DNA of 64,000 nt from Shinisaurus crocodilurus (Eukaryota; Chordata; Lepidosauria; Squamata; Shinisauridae): NCBI GenBank assembly GCA_021292165.1, contig JAHFWL010001297.1:1-64000 (forward strand), given 5' to 3'. Below, one piece after another: positions 29,626-39,854 of the stretch. The notes under the pieces were generated by a model. The model was not told the origin of the DNA. It was given only the letters and a program-made list of their open reading frames with translations, and made no database searches. The translations under genes and the position numbers were made by a program. Numbering within the stretch: position 1 is the first letter of the stretch; the number at the start of each line of letters is the position of its first letter.

Positions 29626-30013
29626 AATCAGCCATAGCGGATGCCAGTCTCCCATGAGACAGGGTGGATCCCCTGCTCAGGCAACAGATGGGGAGGGGCA
29701 GCATATTGCCCCACTGCCTGCTGGGAAGGCCTCTGCCGCTGCAGCCACTGCACGAGCCCTGCCCGCCTGCTGTGGCAAATGCCACAACAGGAGGGCAGCA
29801 AGCAGGAGGGCTCCTTGGGGAAGGAGCAGTTCTCCCCATCTCTCACTCTGTCTGAGCCCACTCCTAAAGTGAGAGATCGGGCTGGCAGCTCTCTGGAGAG
29901 GCCACCTGACTGCCTGCTCAATCCCTCACTTTGAGGACTCTTCCAAAGTGAGAGATCAGGCCGGCCAGCCTGGAGAGCCCACCGGCTATCTCATTCTGGC
30001 AGAGTCCTCTCGG
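29626..30013. other. No recognisable gene; local repeats of 'aaagtgagagatc'
   Basis: The phrase 'aaagtgagagatc' occurs at 29867 and 29946, each followed by a similar 'ggc.gg...ctggagag' block. This may be a degenerate tandem. No coding similarity. Confidence 0.4.
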
Positions 30014-30239
30014 AGAGCCAGTGTGGTGTAGTGGTTTGAGTGTTGGACTGGGACTCGGGAGATCCAGGTTCTACTCTGCCATGAAACTCACTGGGTGACT
30101 TTGGGTCAGTCACTGACTCTCCGCCTAACCTACCTCACAGGGTTGTTGTGAGGATAAAATGGAGAGGAGGAGGATTATGTAAGCCGCCTTCGGTTCCTTA
30201 CAGGAAAAAAGGCGGGGTATAAATATAATGAATGAATGA
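30014..30239 (+). mobile_element. Sauria-type SINE
   Basis: Starts 'agagccagtgtggtgtagtg', retains box A and most of box B (a few bases deleted in 'ggttctactctgcc'), the full body, and a tail 'aatataatgaatgaatgag'. Confidence 0.85.
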
Positions 30240-30599
30240 GATATCCAGTGGGCAGCCTCTCTGGAGAAGTGCCCAAGCCCAAATGCCATACTTTGAGAGG
30301 CTCAGATGCCTCTCTGGAGAGAACGCCCACCTGTGTCTCATTCTTGGAGGGTGGCAGTGTGTGTCCTCGTGCCTCAGGTGGCAGGACATCTTGTGCCACC
30401 GCTAGTGGATGCTGATTATTCTCAGTGGATGGACTGAGATGAGGAAACAGAAGAGCAGCAGTCACAGCTCTTGAGGCCAGCAATGGAATCTGGGCAGGGA
30501 TGGATAGCAGCTTCGGTTTAAAACAAACAAACAAAGAAACAAACAGTGAAATGTACCTGTGACAGCATATAGACTTAGGAGAGATGGTTCCCTCATGGC

Positions 30600-30850
30600 C
30601 TGCCCTACCATGAAGTAGAGTGAAGTGGATGCTTCAGGCAACTGATCTGGGTGTCAAGAAAGGGCTGAAAATGGTTAGTTATTTAATTTATTATTACAGT
30701 ATATGCATTTGTGGGATTTTCTGTGTCAGGTGCCAAAATAACTTGGACAGTCTTGGGTATTATGCACCTTGACTTGGACAGCAGCAGGAAGGTGGTGGCA
30801 CCATTTGCTGTTCTTTCTCAGGCAGCAAAATGTCTTGGGCTGGCCCCAAT
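30600..30850. mobile_element. Decayed hAT-type element
   Basis: 'ctgccctaccatgaagtag' with 'gcttcaggcaactgatc' at the left and 'aggcagcaaaatgtcttggg', 'ctggcccc' at the right are the inverse-type ends of a CAGGGC(C/T)GG element. Heavily mutated; no duplication readable. Confidence 0.35.
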
Positions 30851-31196
30851 GGCTATTAACTGAACTGTTTAGTTGATTATTAACCTTGGCTATGAAAATT
30901 GTCATTTTATAATGGTTGCTTCCAGTTTTAAATTAAATTCTTTATTTTCCAAATGGGAGCCTCCCTTTTCTACTTGCCATACTGTATCACACAGGTGGGT
31001 CCATGAAAAGGGACAAAAGAGAAAGTGCCATTTGAGACAGAGAGAGAGAAAGAGACTTTTGCGTTCTGGAGGCAAAAGACACCTTGGGGGGCTGGGTGCC
31101 TCTCAAGGATCTGATGTCGAGCAGAAGGTTTGCTGTTGGAGTATTACACAGTGTACTTCCAGCTGTGCATATCTTAAACTCAAATATTGCAACATG
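30851..31196. other. No recognisable gene or repeat
   Basis: AT-rich stretch, then (GAGA)-rich near 31041-31060. No similarity seen. Confidence 0.4.
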
Positions 31197-31374
31197 TCAT
31201 AGATTTCACAGATCATAGAGTTGGAAGGAGCCTACAAGGCTATCGAGTCCAACCCCCTGCTCAATGCAGGAAACTAGACTAGAGGAGGGGTCTCCCATCC
31301 AGGTAATAACTAGGCCTGACCCTGCTTAGCTTTCCACACTCAGACAAGCTGAGCCAGCATAAGCCACAGGCCTG
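31197..31374 (-). mobile_element. 5S-rRNA-like/CR1 SINE, copy 3 (best preserved)
   Basis: On the minus strand: 'caggcctgtggcttatgctg', 'gctcagcttgtctgagtgtg', 'gaaagctaagcagggtcagg', 'ttacctggatgggagacc', a short linker, then the CR1 tail 'gagcagggggttggactcg' and 'ttccaactctatgatctg'. The A box keeps the 5S sequence AAGCTAAGCAGGGTC exactly; the C box is TGGATGGGAGACC, also identical to 5S. Confidence 0.85.
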
Positions 31375-31404
31375 TATATTAGTCGTGAGTCTTCCTTTTG
31401 AGTC

Positions 31405-31775
31405 ATGGGGCTGGATCCCCTTCTGCCTTACACCACAGGAAGGGACTTTGTGTTATGGTTGTATTTTGTTATATTTTGTTTGGGGAAAATTAAATAAAAT
31501 TTATATATATAAAAAAAGAAGGGACTTTGTGCAAGAAGAAGGCAGATCTTGTGGAAGGTCCCTCTGTCTGATTCTTAGGGATCCCCCTCCCCGCACACAC
31601 ACCACAGCTCACCCTATTCAGCAGGGTCTCCTGGCTCTCTTTGTAGCATTTTCTGGGGGGCTGGAGGGGGGCTGCTGTGGGAAGGAGGGGGCGGGGAAGT
31701 CCACTTTCATCAGCACAGTGGAACCAGCTTGAATCTGGATCCAACCCTTCATCCAAAGGAAATCAGGTCCAGGTA
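31405..31775 (+). repeat. Unclassified repeat X, copy 2, with L1 insertion
   Basis: Begins 'ggggctggatccccttctgc' and ends 'ggatccaacccttc', near-inverse termini. Internal blocks 'gtggaaggtccctctgtctg', 'attcagcagggtctcctggc' and 'gcattttctggggggctgg' match copies 1 and 3. Interrupted at 31453-31517 by a short L1 tail. Confidence 0.6.
31453..31517 (+). mobile_element. 65-bp L1 LINE 3' tail insertion
   Basis: Consists of 'ttatggttgtattttgttat', 'attttgtttggggaaaatta' and an A-rich tail, matching the 3' end of the L1 at 45355-45410. The 14-mer GAAGGGACTTTGTG is exactly duplicated at 31439-31452 and 31518-31531, which marks target-primed reverse transcription with extreme 5' truncation. Confidence 0.85.
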
Positions 31776-32045
31776 AGCACTGTCCTTGAAGCTTCCACAC
31801 CATACAGAGAAGTGGGGTGTATCTAACAACATTGTGGAGAGAGGGCCTGGAGTTCTCACTAAGGGCCAAAACTAGATGATACAGTAAACGTATGCATTAA
31901 ACGTACTACACTTTGGCTGGGTTGTACCCCAAGTCCCTTGTAAGGTAGGCCCATTTTACAAATCAGGAACTGAGGCTGGGGGTAGTGGTACAACTAGCTG
32001 CTTTTAGACCTTGGATTTAATGGTCTTGCTGGGGGCCCTTTAGAC

Positions 32046-32600
32046 TGTTATGTGTGTGTAATGGGAATTGCGGAAGATGGCGAGGAGTGCAGTGCCAGTG
32101 TTGCACAACAGTCCTGCCTCGATGCTCTGTATTATGCTCTGTATTACACTATACTCTGTAGTATGCTCTGTAATAGCAAGGCATGACCTTGCTTGAATTG
32201 CTAGCATGTGAGTTGGCTGCTAGCCAGGAGTTGTCAGCCGATAGGCTGATGCAATCTCCAGTAACGTGTGACCTGGCTGCTGGCCAGAAGAATGACACTG
32301 CACAACAGCACAGGTGCTATCATTTAAATACAAGGTCTGCAGCCCATGGAGTTTGGTGCTAGAATTGTATATAAGATAGCAAATGCAGACTGAAGGGTGG
32401 TGGTTGGTTGGTTGGTTGTGTAGTGGTGGAGTGCTGAAGAATCGGAAGGAGCAAGGAGGAGCAGAGGAAGCTGTTCAGAGAGCCCTGAAGCCCCAACGCT
32501 GAAAGCTGATACCCAGGCGGAGAGCTGCTGGAACTAGCATTCGGGTTGGTTGGAAATAATAAAGTGCTGTGTAGCTATTAAGGGGTGGGATTTCCACCAG
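32046..32600 (+). mobile_element. LTR-like segment (solo LTR candidate)
   Basis: In sense order: TGTTATGTGTGTG start, a TATA box GTATATAAG at 32368-32376, and AATAAA at 32558-32563 followed by 'gtgctgtgtagctatt'. TATA-to-AATAAA distance (~185 bp) fits a retroviral-type U3-R-U5. I could not find a matching target duplication, so ends are approximate, and no internal retroviral genes accompany it. Confidence 0.4.
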
Positions 32601-33655
32601 GCATAGCATTGTTGTATTTCATGCTCAGCTTTGCAATAAAGATGTTTGGCTTTAACTTCCTGGAGGAGTATTTATTATGGTCTGAAAATCCTTCAAAGAA
32701 CCTTTGCCAATCCCTTTTGAGGAACCTGTGGCAAAACAGTGTGTTACTTCAGTTGACAAGTATGCAATTAACGTTGCTCTTCTCCTCCACCCACCCCTGC
32801 CATTCCACGCTTGACCACTGCTTCTATATTCCGGTATGTTAGAGCAAACAACAAACAAAAACCATTTGCCAGCCCTGATTAAAAAAAAGAAGAAGAAGAA
32901 AAGGGAATACTCTGAGTATGTGCATTTTTGCATTTTAAACTCAACTTAAATCATGGCACCATCAGGACTACTGGATCAGAACAGAGTTTGCTTCTGCTGC
33001 CCTGATGCTAAAGACATTTAGTTGGAAATAAGCACCGTTTTGTTGAAGAAAAGGATAATATACTTTTAAAGGTAAAATAATAAAATGAGCATCTGTAATC
33101 ATGTTCATGCCTGGATGACCACCCCCCTGTTTATAAAATGTGCTTAAAAATAAGAAGGACGCTGAGGCAACCAGCATCAGCTCCTGTGGGGCCTGGCATG
33201 TCCACGCTGGCCCAGGTGCACTGCCCTCCATCATGTGATCATTTGCCTCCCCTCCCCCCGCCCCAGTTGTGGGGCCCTGGACTTTGGCCCCAAGCTCCAG
33301 GCCTAGCTGTACCTAGCTGGAGATAGTGAGTTGCTCAAGATGATTTAGGCTGCAATGTTATGCACACTTACCTGGGAGGAAGCCCCACTGAGCATGGAAA
33401 GATGTTATTTATTTATTTATTTATTTATTAAACAAACCAGCTCGACCACCTTTTTAAAAACTCAACGGCTTCCTATTTCAAACTCAGGGGAGCAAATAGA
33501 CAGGAGAGGAGGCAGGCTCCCAGGTTCACCTCCCCCCACCCCCATAAATAGGAGAGGGAAGAGGCGAGACCCCACATGTTCATATTTATATATATATTTA
33601 CACTCCACTCCTCAAAGCTGCTCCCCGCTCAGATCAACAGGGCAACACAGCCCCT
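32601..33655. other. No recognisable gene; (TTTA)n at 33405-33430
   Basis: Short frames only; a second AATAAA at about 32635. 'gctgcaatgttatgcacac' near 33350 resembles one arm of the GCAATCCTATGC foldback family. Confidence 0.4.
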
Positions 33656-33659
33656 GCCA

Positions 33660-34800
33660 GAAAAATAAACTCAGGTGAAACAAAGGGATAACTTATAGCC
33701 ACAAAAGTATCTTTTATAAAACAAGTTTATTTACAAAATTACCTTCACAAACCTAGACACACGCCAGCAATACAGCTTATCAGTACGGTACAAAGTAGCA
33801 AGCAAGAAGTCTCAAGGACACCGTGATTTCAGGGCTCTCAGCTAGTAGTTAGTTCAGCTCGGGCTCCAGCAGAGGCCCGGTCAACCGCACACTGCTAGCT
33901 GGGTTCCCGGCGGAGGTCCGGTCTACCCAAGCAGCTAGCTGGGTTCCCGGCGGAGGTCCGGTCTACCCAAACGGCCAGTGATTTCAGCTTGGTTTCCCGG
34001 GGGTCCGGTCAACCCAAGCGGCCAGTGATTTCAGCTAGCTGGAGCACGCCGGGTGCTGCTACCCGGGGTTGCCGATCCTTCGTTCCCTTACCCCAGGCAT
34101 GGGGCAAGATTGCTGATCAGGTCCAACAACTCAGTTCCCTTGCGCAGGGTGCTTTATACCTTGGTGTTTCAGGTAGCCCCTCCCTCCGTAATCAGGTGGG
34201 TTGCCACCCTCCCTGAGGGGCGGCCTTTTGGGTCAGGTGGGGTGACGCCTTCCCCCCATGGGGTGGGGTCCCTTTGAAGCCACTTGCTTAATGGTCCCAT
34301 CCTGTGGTGTTGAGTGGTCCTTTCTTATGGGTGCCGAAGTGTCTGCTCTGGGGAGGTATTCAAGTCTTATGTAGATGGGGCTGATATACGAGAGCATTGA
34401 CGAACCTGGCGATGCTTCCTGTCTTCCCCCCTGGGGTGATTCTATGCAGATGTTGTTTGTCCCCTTTGGTCTCTGTGGAGACTGGCTGTCTCCCCCCCCC
34501 CCCGGGTCTCCTTCCCCCCACCTTGGTGAGTGTGTGTGTGTCAGAAAGGGGGCTTAGGTTGGCTTTCTCCACAATTTTGCATTCTTTAAAAAGAGGTTCA
34601 GAGCGAGAAGCAGACCTCCAATGCATGCCTTGGCTTTCGTGGCAAATCATCGGAAAAATCAGCACTTCCAAGTGCCATTCCTTCCGACTCGAGTGCTTCT
34701 TGTGTTGATGTGGGGCTCTGTACTTATATGTTTGCCTCCTTCACTTTTCCTTTGAGTGCTCCAGAGAGCAACCGGCTTGGCAGCGCCACTGTCTCCAGCT
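33660..34800 (-). mobile_element. LTR-like segment, ends unresolved
   Basis: On the minus strand: a TATA-like GGTATAAAGC at 34151-34160 and AATAAAC at 33726-33732, separated by ~420 bp of C/G-rich DNA that includes the tandem repeats at 33855-34040. The composition break with the surroundings is sharp at both sides, but I could not read TG...CA ends with a target duplication. Confidence 0.3.
33855..34040. repeat. ~40-bp tandem repeat, about four degenerate units
   Basis: The 40-bp unit (gctagctgggttcccggcgg, aggtccggtctacccaagca) occurs twice perfectly at 33894-33973. Degenerate units lie before it (gctcgggctccagcagagg) and after it (agcttggtttcccggggg). The phrase 'cggccagtgatttcagct' is also repeated. 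Confidence 0.85.
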
Positions 34801-35694
34801 TCCATCAGTAGTTATTCCTGTGGAGGTCAGAAGTAGAAATATGCCCAATTTTATCTAAATGGATCGGTAACTATGTCTGATTGAAATTGTTCCATAATTA
34901 AGGTAACTTACAAGAGCTAGCTCTGAAAGGATTAATGGGGTTTCTTGGGCATCTATTGCACGGCTTAAATGAAAGTGAGGAATGAATAATACAAAACACA
35001 TATTCATAGGCTCTGGCATGCTGGGAGGGCTTCTATCAAATGCTTTTGCAGGGGAGCATTCAAAGCAGGGACCTCCGAATCTACATTTGCTCTGCTGTGG
35101 AACAAAAAGCTCTCCATTCAGTCACCAGTTCAGACATACCACAAATGTTCCATAATTACTATGCGAAGGGATTTGTAATGGAATGGGGATTTGCCCTGTG
35201 TAATGAATTTTTTAAAAATAATAATAATAACACAGTAGTCAAGTGGTAACTTCCTAGGGACAGGTAAATCAGTCTGGAAAATAGCGCAATTCCAAAAGGG
35301 AAGAAATAAAGGCACTTTACCATAAATCAATATATTTATAGCGTTTCTTTAAAAGCTTTTTTTCTCCTGCTTTCTGTCTCTCTCTCTCCTCTGACCAAAT
35401 AATACTTTCATTTCTCAATACATGAAGTGATCGTATCCAAATACAAAAGGCTAATTTTTTAAAAAAAGAATTCTATCTTATTTCAGCTTATATCTAACAT
35501 GATGCCTCTGGGTTTTACTAATTGCTTCATCTTTGGCACCCTTTCTCATTTTGATTTCTTTCCCACTAGGTGTTTTCTTCCCCCCCCTCTTTTTTTCTTT
35601 TTCTTTTAATTGTACCTCCTTCATGAATGTAGCCTACCCCTTCTTTTTCCTCTAGATTCCTTACTGCTGAAAACTCCATCCAGAGTCTCAGCGG
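34801..35694. other. No recognisable gene or repeat
   Basis: AT-rich, with T/C tracts near 35370-35390 and 35580-35610. No coding similarity. Confidence 0.45.
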
Positions 35695-36655
35695 GCCGGT
35701 TCATACGACCCGGGCGGCGAGCGGGGGAGGCACCACGGGGCTGTCCGCAGGGTCTGGTGGGGTGCTACAAATGACCTGTGCCCCGCATGCGTCGGCAGAC
35801 CACAGTGGAGCCGGTGTGAGAGTTGGACTGACCCGGGTTCAAAAGCTCCCCTAGCCAGTGACCCTCAGTCCCAGTCACGCAAGCGGAAGGAGGAGATAAC
35901 AGCAGTTAATAAAGATTAAAGAGTTTATTTGTAAGACCCAATTACATGGGATTAAGGCAATCAATGCATTGATTCAAGTCCTATACCCCAGTGGTAAGGC
36001 TAGATGAAGTGAAGTCCAAGACAATACATGTCGAGACGAACAAGCAGCAGAGAGAGATGAAGAGGAATGACGGAAGCAAGCAAGTGTGCTAGCTTATATA
36101 CCCCAGACCCTGCATCTATGAATAGGATATTACTCACCCAGTTGCACAACCTACTCATCAACATGTTTACCCCAAATCTGTTCAAGGCTGCTGAGTCACA
36201 TCATCCCGAGACTATGTCTCGTGACCAAAGACCTTCTGTACTTGAACTCAAGTAACACCCACCAGGTCAGGTGGTAATCCCGATGTCAGGTGGTAATCTC
36301 GTTCTGCCTATGCAAAACCCAACAGCCGGCAGTCGCCGCAGCGCGGGCCTCCCGGCGCTAGGAGGCAGCAGCTCGGGATGCCCAGCGGGGCTGTTTGCCC
36401 CTACAGGCCGGAGCAACTGCAGCTCTGGCCGCTCTGGGCTGCCGCCTCTGTGGGAGGCCCCTGCAGGACGGCCGTCCGCCGTCCGCACGGCAGGGCGACC
36501 ACACACAGTAGGGGCTCACCCCTCTACCACCCATGGTGACTTTCCGTGCTTCCCGGGCACGGCCGTCCTGCGGGGGCGCCCCCAGCCGGCGTTCGCACGG
36601 CACAGGAACCGCGGGGGACTTCCGTTCCCCCGTGGCTCTCATGTCATGTGAACCA
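35695..36655. mobile_element. GC-rich foldback element split by a solo LTR
   Basis: Left end 'gggccggttcatacgaccc' and right end 'catgtcatgtgaaccagccc' are approximate inverses. The GC-rich parts 35695-35814 and 36325-36640 form one ~450-bp element once the LTR at 35815-36324 and one GCCGG copy are removed. Its terminus GGGCTGGTTCACATGA resembles those of the foldbacks at 29089 and 36918. Long frames in the GC-rich part are compositional. Confidence 0.6.
35815..36324 (-). mobile_element. Solo LTR of an endogenous retrovirus-like element (510 bp)
   Basis: Plus-strand ends TGTGAGAG...CCCAACA, i.e. TG...CA on either strand. The pentamer GCCGG is duplicated exactly at 35810-35814 and 36325-36329. 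On the minus strand TATATAAGC (36093-36100) precedes AATAAAC (35923-35929) by ~165 bp, giving U3-R-U5 order and hence a minus orientation. No internal coding region remains: a solo LTR, presumably from LTR-LTR recombination. Confidence 0.85.
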
Positions 36656-36659
36656 GCCC

Positions 36660-36917
36660 TAAATCTCACTTCAATCAGTACAGCCTAATTTTCTCCGTGG
36701 GTTCCCTCTACTTCCCATCACTCCAAACTTTGGGCCAAACTGGATGTGACTGGGATAGCCACAGATGATGATGATGATGAAAAACTAGTAGAATAGTATA
36801 GCTGGTGGAAGTGGATTTCCCTGTCCCTTCCTTCCCACAGCAGCCCCTCCAGAATTTAGCAGAACTCACTGTCTGAATCCTGTTTCTACTCCGTTGCCAT
36901 TGTGGCTCAGTTCAGTG
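36660..36917. other. Short (GAT)n tract; no gene
   Basis: 'gatgatgatgatgatga' at 36765-36781 could be the simple-repeat tail of a lost LINE copy. Otherwise nothing recognised. Confidence 0.4.
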
Positions 36918-37225
36918 GCCTGATTTTCATGTAACAAGAAGCCACTGTGGGTGAATTTCCCAGAGCGGGTTTTCCTTGCGGTGGTTGCTGCCATTTTGAA
37001 AAGTCATGCTGTGACGGGGGTGGGGGGGCACTGTAGCTTCTCATTACATGCAAACCTGGTGAGGGTGGGTTGTTGGGGTGTTTGACAAGCCACCCATAAT
37101 CCTAAAACAGCCCTTGGGTTCTGCATGGGTTGTTCACCACCACAAGAACCCACCCTTGCCAGATTTGCACATAACGAGGAGCCACTGTGGCGTCTTTAAC
37201 TGGAAACTTGGTGCCAGGAGCCGCA
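36918..37225. mobile_element. Foldback MITE related to 29089-29448
   Basis: 'cctgattttcatgtaacaag', 'gccactgtgggtgaatttcc' and 'cactgtagcttctcattac' match the left arm of 29089-29448; 'aagccacccataatcc' and 'cacataacgaggagccac' belong to the right arm. Confidence 0.6.
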
Positions 37226-37837
37226 ACCCACCACGGCTAATAAGCCACAGTGGGCTACGGTGATCATGCAAATGAAGTCTCTGTGTAGCAAGCATGAAAT
37301 CTGGGGTTTTAAATCCCTCGCATTTCATCTACCGTACTTTTACCCTGAAGAAAAGCTTGGGACAACTTGCCGCCAACACAGAAACGCCTTGAAAAAAAAA
37401 TACAGCGCTAAAATGTGTATTTTACCAAGTTTGTTTTACCAATCATGTCCTGTGGCGGGGAAGGGGAGGCGAAAGAAGCGCACCCCTCCCTCTCTCTCCT
37501 CCACCTCAGGGCTCGGTCTCCAAGCCTCACCGCTGTTACCAGGAGCAGCAGCAGGCAGGCTCCTCCTCTCAACCAGCATCAAAAGAGGACGAGAAGGCGA
37601 CAGGCTGGAGGAGGCGGAGGCGGGCAGGGACCAATGATGGGAGGCTGGTGGGCAGCGGGAAGGAGGCACCTGCAAACACCTCCTTCGCGCGCCTCAGGTT
37701 CCTCAGCTCAACGTCCCCTGAAAGCAGTTATTTCCAGCAACCAGAGAGGGAGGGAAAGGTATTTTAAGCTAGCTGGGGTTCCAATGTTTTAATTATTTAC
37801 CATGCTGTTTCTGTGTTTTGGTTTTAAATGCTTTTAG
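37226..37837. other. No recognisable gene; G/C- and GAG-rich patch
   Basis: 37440-37700 is C/G-rich with CTC/GAG runs. Frames on both strands are Ser/Arg/Pro low complexity. I cannot support a gene. Confidence 0.4.
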
Positions 37838-38041
37838 GATGCAATCATACACGTGTTTGGACGGGGGGGGGGAGTCCTACAACTCCCAGCATTCCCCAGC
37901 CAGCCATGCGCAATCCTACGCACGTTGAGGCAGAAAAAAGCCCCACAACTCACAGCATTCCAACAGCCAGCCATGCTGGCTGGGGAATGCTGGGAGTTGC
38001 GGGGCTTTTTTCTGCCTCAACGTGTTTAGGATTGTGCCCTG
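37838..38041. mobile_element. Nested foldback MITEs, 'GCAATCC...TCCTACAACTCCCAGCAT' family
   Basis: An incomplete left arm (37838-37906) abuts a full palindrome (37908-38041): 'gcgcaatcctacgcacgttg', 'aggcagaaaaaagcccc' versus 'ggggcttttttctgcctc', 'aacgtgtttaggattgtgcc'. Same plan as 17857-17990. Confidence 0.7.
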
Positions 38042-38584
38042 AGCTGTTGATGTTTTCTTTACTGTACTTTGAATATTGTTGTCTGCCTTGAACACTAGGC
38101 TGGTAAAGGGAAAGACAAGATAATATACATTATTCTGATAAAGAAATATTGCAACAAAGTGATAGAGGAGGGGAAGCAGCAAGTTTCGTAAAGCCCCTCC
38201 TAAATTTGAACCAGATGATCCACGGGGTCTCTCTTTGCTATGTCTCTACTACATGCATCCCCCCCCCCCGCGCAACCCAGAAGATGTATGAGTCAAACCG
38301 GTGTCTCTGCACCTCCACCCTGCGAGGTAGGACAGGCTGCAAGATGCCCTTTTGTGTCTATTCCTCACAGGTAGCGCCACCACACCTCTCTCACATCCTT
38401 TTTCATATCCCTTGTGCTGCCTGCAGGAGGAGACAGGCTTTTACATATATATGGAGTAGGAGAAGGCCCTTGGGAGTTCCTGGCATAGCTGGGCTGATGT
38501 TGCCTCTTTGCTTTCCGTGTGAACACAAAGGAAAAGCCTCAAAGTCCACAAAGTTTTTCTATGGGGCTCCGCAATTCCCAGGGA
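38042..38584. other. No recognisable gene or repeat
   Basis: C10 tract near 38260; nothing coding. Confidence 0.4.
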
Positions 38585-38589
38585 GGGAA

Positions 38590-38688
38590 ATTTATTTCAT
38601 AATGGGCATAGGGCTGGAGGGAGGGCTCAAGTGGGAAGGGGGGCGCGCTAAATATCTGATCTTGCCTAGGGCACCGAACCAGGGTAGT
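38590..38688 (-). mobile_element. Fragment of CAGGACCGGTGC hAT MITE
   Basis: 'tagggctggagggagggctc', 'aagtgggaagggggg' and 'atctgatcttgcctaggg' are the reverse complement of 20585-20660. Both termini are missing; it abuts repeat Z copy 2 directly. Confidence 0.7.
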
Positions 38689-38689
38689 T

Positions 38690-39045
38690 ATGTGTCCTAC
38701 TTAGCAGAGGACAGCCCTCTATTTCAAGGGCCGCCAGAATATTGTCTTCTTCTTTGTAAAGGCAACCTCTGTTTGAAAGGCTGACCAGTCCAAGTCCAGT
38801 TTAACGATACAAAGAAGCCTTAGAAGAGAGAGCAGGGCAAAGGCTCTGAAGTGGCCCATCCACAGCACCTGGACAGCAGACGGAGCAAGGCACACAGGTG
38901 TCACCTGGTCACAGTCTTCCACACTATCATGAGATGTATTATATCTAAATTAGGTGGCCATCCTTTCTAAATTTGCATCTGTAAATACCAATTACTATAG
39001 GCAATTTTTATGCAAATCTGTGACACCTCTTGGCCTCTTTTCTGG
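38690..39045 (+). repeat. Unclassified repeat Z, copy 2
   Basis: Starts 'cagggtagttatgtgtcct' and shares with 23830-24215 the blocks 'agaggacag.cctctattt', 'ccagtccaagtccagt', 'acagcag.cggagcaaggcac' and 'cacctggtcacagtcttcc'. Lacks the TAA array of copy 1. Confidence 0.65.
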
Positions 39046-39049
39046 TGAT

Positions 39050-39424
39050 GCATTTGCATTTCCCTTCCCCCCCCTTTTTTTTGGTGAAGAATTAAACTGA
39101 GAAACAAGCCTTCCATTGTCACCAATGGGGACGTGGGGCTCTGGGGAAGAGTTCCATGGGCCCGGGCCCGGGCCCAGCAGTGTCTCTGAGCCTACGCGAC
39201 CTCCATACCTATTGCAGGGTTATGTACTAAGTGAAAAGTCCACACCAGGCACAAAAAGGATCCCGGGGGAGAGGGGGGGGACATTGGTTAATTTTATATA
39301 GAAAATGTCCTCTAATGCTTGGGTCAAGTGACTCTGTTGCAGTACCAGTTTTCAAAGCATCTGTTTTTAATTCTAGTTGCTATGTCATTGGGCAATTCTC
39401 AACTCGCACAGCCAGGAACCTGAA
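39050..39424. other. No recognisable gene or repeat
   Basis: Includes a 'gggcccgggcccgggccc' palindromic tract at 39158-39176. No coding similarity. Confidence 0.4.
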
Positions 39425-39426
39425 AG

Positions 39427-39570
39427 TCAGGGGTCCCCAGCCTTTTTGGACCCCTGGCAACCTTTGGGAATTTGAGAAACTGCTGTGGGCACCACCACAA
39501 AATGGCTCCCATGGAGGATGTGGCTTGTCACATAATGGCTGCCGTGGAGGCCTGGCTAGTCAAGAGGTGT
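39427..39570 (+). mobile_element. Left part of a hAT-type element related to 1098-1594
   Basis: 'caggggtccccagccttttt', 'ctgctgtgggcaccacc', 'acaaaatggctcccatgg' and 'cacataatggctgccgtgg' parallel 1098-1215. The right end is not identifiable. Confidence 0.5.
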
Positions 39571-39718
39571 GTGTGTGTGTGGGGGGAGAAATAGCAAGAC
39601 TAGAGGCTGGGAGGGTGAGGAGAATGGAAGGAGCCTGCTTCCTGGCCCGCCCAATCTTCTTCCATCCACACATATCTTTCCCCTTTGCTCTCTCTCTCCC
39701 CACTCCCAGCCTCTAGCC

Positions 39719-39854
39719 CAGGGCTCGCCAACCGTGGGTCCCCAGATGTTGCTGGACTACAGCTCCCAGAATCCCTTGCCATTAGCCATGCTGGCTGGGT
39801 ATGCTGGGAGCTGTAGGCCAGCAACATCTGGGGACCCACAGTTGGAGAGCCCTG
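39719..39854. mobile_element. Palindromic hAT MITE (CAGGGCTCTCCAACC family), copy 3
   Basis: 136 bp, start CAGGGCTCGCCAACCGTGGG, end GTTGGAGAGCCCTG. CTCTAGCC is exactly duplicated at 39711-39718 and 39855-39862. It is inserted in a C/T-rich low-complexity tract, and the same length as copies 1 and 2. Confidence 0.95.

Noticed and set aside
32046..32600. Calling 32.0-32.6 kb a definite solo LTR
   Set aside because: TATA and AATAAA are well placed, but no flanking target duplication could be read, so it is kept only as a candidate.
36271..36669. Frames of 103-126 codons rich in Gly, Arg, Pro and Ala
   Set aside because: They span the LTR/foldback junction and the GC-rich foldback; composition explains them.
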